Below the pieces are notes generated by a model that saw only the letters and a list, made by a program, of their open reading frames with translations, was not told the DNA's origin and did not search any database. Shown here piece after piece: positions 23,056-32,385 of a stretch of 64,000 nt of DNA. Numbering within the stretch: the first letter of the stretch is position 1; the number at the start of each line of letters is the position of its first letter. The position numbers and the translations under genes are program-made. The DNA comes from Diaporthe sp. PMI_573 (lineage: Eukaryota; Ascomycota; Sordariomycetes; Diaporthales; Diaporthaceae): NCBI GenBank assembly GCA_021399435.1, contig JAJTUP010000002.1, positions 1,736,001-1,800,000 on the forward strand. Direction: 5' to 3'.

Positions 23056-25272
23056 ATGACCGACACATCGCGTGAGCTACGCGAACAGCTATTACCTGAA
23101 CAGACAGACGGGCAAGGTCACCCTGTTCGCTCACAGGTAGCAACCAGGGTTTCGGGATCGACACAGTGGCAACATGTGGACGCTGTGGCTTCTCACCAAG
23201 ATCTCGCCCTCAGTTATCAGTCATCCGCAGTATTCAAGATTCCCGAATGGCCAGACCACCCACTACCACTCACACAAACATGGACGGCAAGATTCGTCTC
23301 AATTGCTCTTGATATTGCTCTACTCTTCTTTGCCCTCTTATTTCTGGCTCTCGCAATAGGAGCTCTTGCAGTGAACGGCAAGGGTGTTGGCGAGAAGAGT
23401 GGAAGGCTGATCGAACAAGCAGCAAGACTGGGACCGACTGTATTTCCTATTGTATTTGCGGCACTGGTTGGCCGAGCCCTCAAGACTATTGGCAGATTTA
23501 AAAGCGAGAAAGGGATAAAAGTGTCGGTAGGTCGAACAATTACTACCACGCCTCCTAACGCAACAATTTGTAGCTCGGTTATGCTCACATGTTTCCCTAA
23601 TAGACGCTCCGGGCCTTCTTGTCCACCAAGACAGTGTTCGACGCTTTCCTCCTTCAGTGGTCAGTCGGTGCCTTCTCACTACCAACAATTCTCATGGGCA
23701 TTCTCTGGGCTATGTCTCCAGCTGGAGGCCAGGCTTCCCTCAGGGTATTGTATCATACAAATAAGACCTCCCTCAGTTCTACCACCATACGTTATATGGA
23801 TACCGAGCCTCTTGGGTTGTCATTCACCTACAGGACACTAGTCGAAGGCTACGATATCATTCCCGGGCTAAACAAAGAGGATTTCCCATTCTCAATGACG
23901 AATTCTCTCACTGCCGCACTTATGCAAAATGTCGAGACGAAATCTGGTCCTAGGGATTTTGTGGGATAATCCCAAAATCTCACGGCTCAATACATTGAAT
24001 TGATCAAGCGCCGATGATAACGGGTGGATCCAAGTTTCTCAATCCCCTACGGTGGAATCATTCAGTTCGTTGTTTGGCTTGCCTCTTTTGGGTATTCCAG
24101 ATCATGGGACGGTGGAATTTGGAATTGAGTCCGCCTATGTGGAATTCGGCACTGTGGCTGTTGAGCGGGTGAATGAAAATTCATCGGCTACTTCAACTAT
24201 CGAGGCTACATGCGCGTGTCCCATTTATCTCGATCCCTACGATGAAATAAAACCGATCAGGGCAAATCGCCTCCTGGGACCGCCTTGGACCTAACCCAAC
24301 GCGTCGCAACTCTCTCGGGATTCACTCAGTGGAGCCAAAATCGTACGATTCAAACAGCCAAGAAGAGGGACGACTGTGTCGTCGGTGGTCACACTGGTGC
24401 TTACCGAGACGCATATTGTGTGCGAGGAAGGGCTTTGCAGAGCCATCAAAACCCGGCCGTCAACAACTGATCACCGTCCAGTAAACATAACGGTCTTTGA
24501 TCTCTGGGGAGAACTTGCACTGGACACGTTAAAAGAGGCGAACGGAAAAAGAATGGGGAGCCCTACATTGTTAGAACTCTTCTTGAGCGACACATCCACA
24601 ATTCCTGTGAGCCGCGCCAATGCCATGTACAATATTACGGAAGCCGACTGGCCCAACCTCGCAAATATAGGACTGGATATATTGTCAGCAAGGATTACTC
24701 TGCTCCTAAACTCAGCGATACACCTTCTCTACTCGTTCTATGGGTTCGCCGGTTCCTTGCCCAGCGTTGAATCTATGGATTACGGACCACCTCACTCTCC
24801 CGCAAATGGTCTATTTGCGGCAGCGGCGGAATACAATGTTTCGACAAACCCGGACTTCGGGGGCGGCGAATATGTCACCAATCTTGTTGATAGTGGTGCC
24901 CCGTTCGTCGGTGCCTCTACCGAGGCGTTAGTCACACAAAAGAATGCCATCTACAAAGCCGACTATGCCTATGTAACGGTATTAGTAATATCGTCCCTCG
25001 TGTTAACCATCACCGGGTTGGTAGGGATGATCATGGGCCTGCGGACGAGAGGTCCGGATGTATTTGATCCCTTGATGGGCTTGTCATACAACACCGGTGC
25101 CCTGAGCCTTCCGAACCCGGGAAGCACACTTGATGCCAACACAAGAGCGAAACTGCTGAGGGACATGAGGGTCCGGCTAGGTGGTGTTGCAGGAGGGGAA
25201 TCTGTCGGCATAGTTGGCCTGGGGCGGGCCCCTGAAGTTATATCACTGGCTCAAGGCAGGCTTTGTGAGTGA
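23056..25272 (+). pseudogene. disrupted gene for a fungus-specific multi-pass membrane protein
   Basis: The first exon (23056-23526) joins across a clean 77-bp intron to 23604, giving a cytosolic N-terminus and hydrophobic segments (residues about 80-105, then IVFAALVGRAL and ILWAMSP-type segments) as in large uncharacterised fungal plasma-membrane proteins. The frame then breaks. At about 23955-23960 an extra T in a T-run shifts the frame; dropping it restores the reading WDNPKISRLN. The restored frame meets TGA at 24001-24003 and TAA at 24292-24294, yet continues open to 25272 with N-glycosylation sites and a final transmembrane helix (about 24970-25045: VTVLVISSLVLTITGLVGMI). The TAA can come from CAA and the TGA from CGA by C-to-T change. 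This is most easily read as a decaying gene; unrecognised introns or a sequencing error at the T-run are the alternatives. Confidence 0.65.
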
Positions 25273-26561
25273 CGAGTTGAATCATCAGGGGTATATATTT
25301 TTATATTTTTGGAATGTGTTCCCACGTAACCACCATAGATAGGCATATAGCCGAGGGCATAGGTTGCAGCCATTCGGCCACACCTTCATTCACAAACATT
25401 ACTACAGTACAGTAATACAGCCACATACTAGAAAGTTTTCAACCATGATTGTGGAGCCCCTGTGGCTTACTTGCCTTCTTCCCGGTTACCTAGATATTAT
25501 GCGTTATCCCATAGGAGGTTATTCCACGGGAGGGTATCCTGTACGAGGGTATCATGTACGAGGGTATCCTATGGGAGGGTATCCTATGGTAGGGCAGGAA
25601 GGTATCCTATAAGAGAGTATCCCACAGGAGGCTATCCCATATGAGGTCATCCTACAGAAGATTGTTCAGTAGGTGGTTTATCCTACAACAGGTTGGGCAG
25701 TAAGCACTACCCAGGTGGTCTGCTATAGATGCTGTGGCCGCGCAGTGGATACCCGAGTAAGGCTCGTCCTACATACACCGAATCTACTACCCACTAAACA
25801 TACCGTACGCGTACGTGATAGCCAGCCAAACACAAATGATACCATAACCATATCGAGTTTCCCTATTTTCTTCCTTGATTCCTTCGAAGAGTGTTTCAGG
25901 CAGGATGGATTTACCCATCCTGCCTGAGCCATGGGGACCAAGAACTCAGGTTATGTGAAGTCTCCAAAGTACTCAATTTATCAGTGTGCAAGGCGTCTAG
26001 TTTATACACACATAGCTAGCGGACAATCCTTCGGGGTGACCTTTTGCAAAATGCTTCTACAGTGATCACGTAGGATAACGTCCCACGTGCTAATCTGCCG
26101 TGGGATGTCCTGTGACATACAGTAGGCTTCAGCCTCAGCAGATCTGCTACACCTTCTCCCTAGTTTTCAACGAGACGAGTGGATGAGAAACCTCGAAGGC
26201 TGATAGATATAATAGTGAGAAGGGGTATAACTGAGGATGGACATGATAACTGCCTCCCCAACCCATCCACCTTATTTTGCGCAACGGATTACAACTCACC
26301 TGCCTATGCTCTCAGCCGGCCTTGAATGCGAGACAGTTGTGTCAAGGCAGCTAGCTGTTTTGACATGGCTGACATGGCTGCCGCCGAGACAAAATTAGTC
26401 ATATATGTGGTGATGGGGCAAAATCATTTCACTCGTATCATGACATGGACAATTTGTTGTTTAGTCAGGGTAAAAGTATGGGTATTGGTATTAGAGACTA
26501 ATTAGGAGTCGTGATCACTAGTGGTGCAATAGCATCCATCCCCAAATCAAATCGCTATCCG
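25273..26561. other. convergent, AT-leaning intergenic region
   Basis: No supported gene. It holds the degenerate 15-bp tandem repeat described separately and many TATA-like runs. Both neighbours (the pseudogene and the dehydrin-like gene) end into it. Confidence 0.6.
25501..25650 (+). repeat. degenerate 15-bp tandem repeat (about ten units)
   Basis: Units resemble GGGTATCCTATGGGA with substitutions, and one interrupted unit near 25590-25600. On the + strand the phase translates as repeated GGYPM / RGYPV pentapeptides within an open frame at 25364-25612. The frame begins in AT-rich DNA with no recognisable signal peptide or splice partners, so I record the repeat and not a gene. Confidence 0.8.
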
Positions 26562-27778
26562 TTAAACCGTCTTTCCCACAACGTGTGCCTCCTGGTGAGA
26601 CACAGATCCATGCCTCTGATCATGACCGTGGTGAGGGTCGTTGTGGACAATGTCGGGGTCACCGACATGTTCGCGAAGCACAGATGGAGGGACTTGGGCA
26701 GCATCTGTAGGGTCCTTGTGCGCGAGTGAGGAGTTGCCAGTTCTATATGTATGGTTAGCTACAGGATCGTTGTCACCCGGTCAGGAATATTGGGTGCATA
26801 AATAAATAATAGAGTGAACTCACACAAGAACTTACTGCTGGTAGGTCTTGTTGCCGCCGACGGTCTTGGATCCATCCAGATCAGAGTCGACGCGAGGGTC
26901 GGCTTTATTGAGCAAATCTGCCTTGTGAGGCCCGGCCGTGGTTGGCGCAGGACCAGGCGTGCCGATGTGTGTGCCAGTAGAGCCAACACCCCCAGCATGA
27001 TGAGTCCCCGTAGAGCCAACACGGCCGTGAGGTCCATCTGCTAGCTTATTAGTTGTCTGCTATAATGCCTGAAGTGTTGCATTTCGGAGCGTTGCAAGAC
27101 ATAGAGACGAGGGACCATTAAAAAAGGAAGAGAATGATACTTACGGGTACCGGCTGGGTCAATGTTACTGAGTCCGGTCGTCCCGGCATGCGTGCCCGTC
27201 GAGCCGAGCCCACTAGAGTGCGTTCCCGCCGAACCAATGCCTCCGGCATGCGTGCCCGTCGAGCCGATGCCCCCAGAATGAGCGCCCGTAGAGCCTAGGC
27301 CTCCGGCATGCGTGCCCGTCGAGCCTAGACCACCGGAGTGGCCTGCGGCACGGTGGTCCGCATCAGAGTCGACACGAGGGTCCACTGCATTGCCAACGCG
27401 GCCGTGGGGTCCGTGGGTGCCTTATAAATATGTTAGTCGCCTGCTACGGAGCATAAAGTGTTGTGGAACGGTCGAAAAATGGTGCTTACCGGTGGGATCG
27501 TCATAGCCCGTCACATTGCTGGTGCCATGGCTGGTGCTGCCGAGGCCAGACGTCCCGGCGTGGGTGCTGGTTGTGGCTGGGCTGAAGGGTGTTAGCTGAG
27601 TTTTTAATTCGACGGAAGGGAAGGAGGCTTACTTGGCACGTCCGTCACGGTCAGAGTCGATACGGGGGTCGGCAGCGTTGGCGGCGCGGCTGGAGTGAGG
27701 ACCGTGTGTTCCCTCGGGCTGCTCGTGAGCCTTGTCGGAGTGGAGGGCGTCCTTGACCTTGTTGATGATTCCAGACAT
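26562..27778 (-). CDS. dehydrin-like protein with DPR motifs, 299 aa
   Basis: Five exons on the minus strand: 27778-27633, 27581-27490, 27420-27145, 27040-26836 and 26742-26562. The start MSGIINKVKDAL and the modules ADPRIDSDRDG (residues about 36-46), VDPRVDSDADH (about 92-102) and ADPRVDSDLDG (about 218-228) match the Asp-Pro-Arg signature of the Aspergillus Dpr dehydrin-like proteins, which are linked to osmotic, oxidative and freezing tolerance and conidia. GPHG-type motifs precede the modules. Between the second and third lies a Gly/Ser/Thr/His-rich array of about ten-residue units (GLGSTGTHAG). The protein is extremely hydrophilic and probably disordered. The fourth exon could be read to a TAA overlapping its GTAAGT donor; splicing to 26742 instead gives the coherent tail AAQVPPSVLREHVGDPDIV and a stop at 26562, so the longer model is preferred. 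A TATA box lies about 130 bp upstream. Confidence 0.85.
27183..27345 (-). repeat. coding minisatellite, 30-bp units in a 60-bp higher-order period
   Basis: A core reading CCGGCATGCGTGCCCGTCGA on the + strand recurs at 27183, 27243 and 27303, exactly 60 bp apart, with more diverged 30-bp units between. It encodes the GSTGTHAG-type array of the dehydrin-like protein. The near-identity of the alternate copies points to recent expansion or homogenisation. Confidence 0.9.
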
Positions 27779-27907
27779 GGTGGTAGTTGTTTGTGTTGAT
27801 GTGAGATTGCTTAAGGTAGATTGGGGTATCAAAAGTGAGTTGTGATTGAGGTTGTGTGATGGATGGTTATGATGTTTTCGTGGCAGTCGGAGGGGGGGGG
27901 GATGGCC

Positions 27908-27916
27908 AATTATATA
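27908..27916 (-). promoter_or_regulatory. TATA box of the dehydrin-like gene
   Basis: The minus strand reads TATATAATT about 130 bp before the start codon, next to a CCAAT/ATTGG sequence. A C/T run that includes CCCCT, the stress-response element core, lies just downstream (about 27885-27900). These fit a stress-induced promoter; function is inferred. Confidence 0.5.
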
Positions 27917-28549
27917 CACATGGAGCGTTTGGCTTCAGGATGGTAGGAGGTTACCACCGGCTTGCTTTTGGCATGGGTGACTGATTCCCATTGCATCATA
28001 CTGAGCTCAAACTGGAGGCCAACAAACGACATGTTTGCTTGTCTTCTCAAGGCAAGCAGTCTCATACATGTTTACCTGCATTGTCAAGACTGCTAGCCTC
28101 TTGGGCCGGACATGAGATACTTCCCACCCCGCAGTCGTCATTATACCATGAGTATGTGAGTACCGGGGTACCTGTAAATGGCTGGCCCAAGCACCCATGA
28201 GGACGTACCTTCGCGGGGGGGTGTTGTACACCGGGACAGACACTCCGTCATCTCGATGGGCTAGTCACCCGGAGCCCCCTTCGGAACCCTGGCCAGGAAG
28301 GAGGCGAGGCAGGGGAGCGGGCATGTAAACGGACTACCGCTTGGAGACACCAAGGCAGGCAGAGACCCGCAACGAGAAGAGATCATGAGGCGCCACAAAG
28401 ACGCCTCGCGTCCTGCGACAAGGTGGCAAGGGGTAAGTGATCGATGGGGCAGATGCAACTCCACGAGCTAATCTGATGTGCACCGTTGCCAGCCTGGCTG
28501 CCCGGCTAGACTTGGTCCGTAGGGCTCCCGCCTGAGACAAAAGGCGGCG

Positions 28550-28577
28550 CGGAAAGGAAAGGAAAGGAAAGGAAAGG
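28550..28577 (+). repeat. (GGAAA)n pentanucleotide repeat
   Basis: About five perfect GGAAA units, non-coding on both strands. Confidence 0.9.
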
Positions 28578-28821
28578 CCATGACGGAGTTTGCACGTCGC
28601 CTGAGGTTAGCCCGGGAGCTCTAGGGGAAGCGATCAGCCGCTAGACCCCCATAAGCGAAACAGGCCATCTCATTGAGACTTTGGGGCGAGGTTTTGACTG
28701 ACGATAATCAGAGGTCGGCAGCTTCTGGGCTTTGACAAGACGGACGTCGTCAGTATGAACGAAGGAGGGGCCCACAATCTGTATTGACTGGCTGGGAGGA
28801 CCCAGACCAACCCGGCCTGCA

Positions 28822-29251
28822 ATGCAACCCAACCGACAACAAACCTTCGGGAACGTCGATCACCCTCCGTGGCGCAGCACAGCCACTCCCGAGGGGTACC
28901 TGTGGCGTGAGCTGCAATTTCCCCCAGCATCCAGCATTGATTTCAGTAGCTACGTAGCCCAAGAATTCCCGACTTCGCCACACTCACGTCATCAGCCGGC
29001 GTCAATCGAGATGATCAACATCGCCCGACAAAAGGCTCCCAATGTACCGGGACTTTTCAAAATGCCCATCTTGGAAGCAGACAAGTCGCAAGATCCCCCG
29101 GGAATACTCGACTCAGCACGCGGGAAGTTAAGGTAGGTTGGCCCGTTGATCTAGTGTGACAGACGTCTGACAAGATGCACGTTCTGCCTGGCTTTCTAGA
29201 GCACACAGGCTCGTTCATGCGCGTTTCCGCTTCCGAATCCTGACTCGTTGA
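28822..29251 (+). CDS. possible small hypothetical protein, 120 aa, two exons
   Basis: An ATG at 28822 opens 103 codons ending in KLR. The frame can be read across a plausible 67-bp intron (29133-29199, donor GTAGGT, a CTGAC branch-like site, acceptor TTTCTAG) into a 52-nt exon that ends in TGA at 29251. The result is a hydrophilic N-terminal part with many Pro and Ser residues and a strongly basic C-terminal helix (AHRLVHARFRFRILTR). No domain is recognised. It may be a real small gene, a fragment of a lost one, or chance. Confidence 0.28.
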
Positions 29252-30152
29252 GCACGACAATTCCTGCTTCTCTCGTAATGCCCTGATCCCTAAAAAGTCT
29301 CGGGATTCGCTTTGTATGTGGCTTTTGCCGGTGTGAATGGGGAACCGTCTAATCCGTACATATATATATATGAACAGCTGCCTCGACGGAAGAGCCAGAC
29401 GAAATGGCGAATACTTCTCGTGTCGCCTCCCCGGGCTCTCTATGGACATTCCCCGTGCCCATTGCTATTGAATAAAGAACCACCGGCCTCTTTTCGGCAT
29501 TGAGGGCTGTGTTGAATGTCCAACATCAAAATACATTCCACAAACGCCCAGAATGATCGGATTTCTGGAAGGACCTGAATTCGGTAGACCCTATTAATCT
29601 GGTCATCAGATGCGATCTGTATTCAAACATGCCATTACTTGGCCCCATCCTATTGCGAAGGCTAGTAATAAAAGCCAGGAATCAAATGCCTGTATCGCAT
29701 CGGCTCGATTCGCTGCCTCTTTAGCTTGTATAGTTGTCCGGGCGGCCGGCTACTCCTTGCACGCGGCTGTCACCCTCATGCGGTGGATGGCTTAACGAAA
29801 ACAAGGATGCCTAACCTCCGTCAAAGTGATGATCACCAGCAACTTTCTGCCTAGGCAATGCCGTAATTGGACCCTCCGTAACACGTGGACCAATTTGAAT
29901 CGACTTCTGGTCCGGCTGAGAATTTTCGAGGCTGGAAATGAACACTGACTTCTCACATTCCTTCAGCACGTCACACGGTGGCCTGAAGCTGGAATTGATC
30001 TTCTGTGGTGAGGCTTGCGGTGACGAAGCAACGAGGCGATACTTGATTGGTAACTACGCCGACTATGGTCTCGACAATCCGAATTAGCGACAATGACCTC
30101 CGCCTTGATCCTTGGTCGAATGGCCCAGGTCGGTGCAAGTGCCGCAAATCCA

Positions 30153-31165
30153 TCACTCCTGAAGTCGTGTCAGATCAAACTCTAGATATCTCTCCTGCCA
30201 TTCTTCCAAGCATTGCTTCCCGCCCATGAGGACGAAGGCTGAAAGAAATTCCTGCATGTCGTCAGGGGAGATCAATCGGTAGTAGCCGAAGTTCTTGACG
30301 CCGGTGAAGACATCTTCTCTATAGTATGGATCCCACTCTGCTCCCCTTTCATCGAAGAAATCCTCTGCGCAGCACGGGCGGCGACTGCGGCCGCAGAGCA
30401 AGCACGTACCGCAGGAGAGGCACCTCGCATCGAGGTCCCACTCGAGCTCCCGCATCGTGGTAATCTTGGCAGAGTCGTCTTCCTGGAGCTGGTCCGTGAC
30501 GAAGTCCCGGGGTATCTTCCAAGGTGGATTGGGTTCATCGGGTAGAGAGCGGCACAAGGTTGTAAGTGCAACCTGACGTGGGATGATACCGGTCACGAAG
30601 GTGTCCTTTTCTGGATTGATGTACAGGCAACCCTATGCGCAGCCGGTCAGAGTCTGGGTTGAGACGATGAGAAGTAGCCACCCCTGAGGAATGGTCTCAC
30701 CTTGTCCACGCCGTGATCATCCACCTCGTCATGAGTCTGTTCGAAGATGTCACAGTTGTGCATCAAGTATTCGCGGCGATCTGGCACGATGTACCAGTCA
30801 TGTTCATCTCCATACTGGTCGTCCTTGGGGGCGCCGAGGTCAATGACGTCGACTTTTGTGTAGACTTTAAGCGCGAGGCTGCGGAACTCGGTGTTGACAA
30901 GGAGGAGAGGGGAGGGCATGGTCGCGAGTTCCTTGGTTGGAAAGATGCGGTAGGCGGACGGGTCGAGAAGGACGACGCGATGGATCGCTTCCTCGTGCTC
31001 GTAGAGCGCCTGTGTGATGACCATGTGGCGCAGCTCAGCGGGCAGCCTGGGAAACTGAGGGAATTTGTCGGACTCTTCCATGATGGCGACGTCCTCAGGC
31101 TCGTCGATGTTGTTGGCGACAAAGCGTGTCGGCAACAGGGAGCCCAGCAAGGAGAGAAAAGACAT
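30153..31165 (-). CDS. 2EXR-domain-like protein with a cysteine cluster, 314 aa
   Basis: Two exons on the minus strand: 31165-30701 and 30632-30153, with a 68-bp intron (GTGAGA donor, ATAG acceptor) between complete codons. Residues about 35-54 read FPQFPRLPAELRHMVITQAL, the F-x-x-F-x-x-LP-x-E-(L/I)-R start typical of the fungal 2EXR family, a widespread group of unknown function that resembles the opening helices of F-box proteins. The second exon carries C226-x2-C-x2-C-x2-C235 followed by C242 and C243, which could bind zinc. It has no signal peptide or transmembrane helix, so it is probably cytosolic or nuclear. The gene sits downstream of the MARVEL gene on the same strand, 666 bp away, with its own promoter. 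Confidence 0.8.
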
Positions 31166-31830
31166 TGTGGCGGTTCGTGGGTCAGTGGATGTTGTTGCTT
31201 CAAATGGCTCTCAGACGATAACGATTGACAACGTCCAGTAACGGAAGAGCTCCCATACCCAAGTGACTGTGCTCCTTCGAGAGTGCAAAGTCCCTGATTC
31301 CACTCTGGGTAGTTGCAAGTGTCTCCAAGGAGCCAGGCAGCACCCAAGTTGATTGGTTATCTTCGGCTGTTCAAACTGTCATTCTTTGCAGGGGAAAAGC
31401 CTAAGGAAACAAGCCTGGCATTTCAAATCCAAAATTTTCACCAATGATTTCACTCTCAGATAAGTGCTTTGCTATTATTCAAGTGGTATCAAGTAAGGGT
31501 ATCAATCTTTACACCTGCACATGTGGTATCATCCCCTTCCCCCCACCAAAAAAAAAAGTTGTGTCGAAACTCACTCCAGAACAACCAGCGAGACCTTTGC
31601 AACGTAATCTAAAGACATGAAAGAGAACACCAGGCTCAGGAAACTGCTTTGTTGCAGCCCAATTAAGGGTGTGTGGCCAACAGTCTTCCTTTGACGGCAG
31701 AGAAAGTCCAAGTCAGCCACAGATCGCGGTCGGAAGCCATTCACATCGGTGTACAGATTTAGGAAGGCGCCAGTAAGACAGATGAGTTGCCGCCAACCAC
31801 ATCACATGTCAACCCCGTCTGGCTTCCAGC
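31166..31830. other. intergenic region between the 2EXR and MARVEL-like genes
   Basis: Both flanking genes run leftwards. The interval should contain the 2EXR promoter and the MARVEL 3' end. It holds C-rich then A-rich runs near 31533-31558. No coding sequence is supported. Confidence 0.6.
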
Positions 31831-32385
31831 TTAAACGCGCGAACGGCGGTACCAACGCCTCCTCCGGGTGGGCTCCGTCCCGCTCGCAGTATGGCGGCGC
31901 ACCCAGTAGATGCCGATCAGGGCTGAGACAAGCCAGCAGATGGCCGACAGGAAGGCGAAGGCCTCGTCGGCCTTCCACGAGCCGCAGTTGTTGCCGCGGA
32001 AGCCGAGCCCGCTCCAGTCGAAGGTGTCGCCACAGCTGCCGCCGATCCAGTCCACCAGCAGGCCAAAGGCGGCGAACCAGCAGAACGAGATGACGAGGTC
32101 GACGGGCCAGTGGATGAAGCTGCCGGAGAAGGGGAGCAGCCAGAGGAGGGCCAGCAGAATGGAAAGCCCTGCCACCACCTCGGTGTAAATAAACCGGCCC
32201 AGCGTCCAGGACGACTGCCCCCGGCTCGCGTGCAGATGGTTCCCGGTTATACCAGCAACGATGGCAGCAAAGGCCAGCTACGGAAAGAGTCAGCAGGTAT
32301 GTCCGAGTGTGGCTTGGGTGATATCCAGGTGAAGGCGTACCTCCGCTAGGCGGAATATCACGGAGACAAGATCGGTCAAGATCAT
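31831..32385 (-). CDS. MARVEL-like four-helix membrane protein, 163 aa
   Basis: A 45-nt first exon (32385-32341) encodes MILTDLVSVIFRLAE and joins across a 63-bp intron to 32277-31831. Four hydrophobic segments lie at residues about 8-26, 46-63, 73-90 and 123-143. This arrangement and the small size fit fungal MARVEL-domain proteins, which sit in the plasma membrane or vesicles and organise membrane domains. A luminal-type loop between helices 3 and 4 carries two cysteines (GGSCGDTF and NNCGS). The C-terminus is strongly basic (RRRRWYRRSR) and should be cytosolic. The tiny first exon is supported because it completes the first helix. Specific function is unknown. Confidence 0.8.

Larger units (their letters stand above)
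27779..30152. other. intergenic region with the dehydrin-like promoter and a possible small gene
   Basis: Apart from the promoter elements near 27885-27916, a GGAAA repeat at 28550-28577 and the doubtful small gene at 28822-29251, I see no supported gene. A short (TA)n run lies at about 29359-29371. The 3' end of the 2EXR gene falls at the right edge. Confidence 0.5.
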
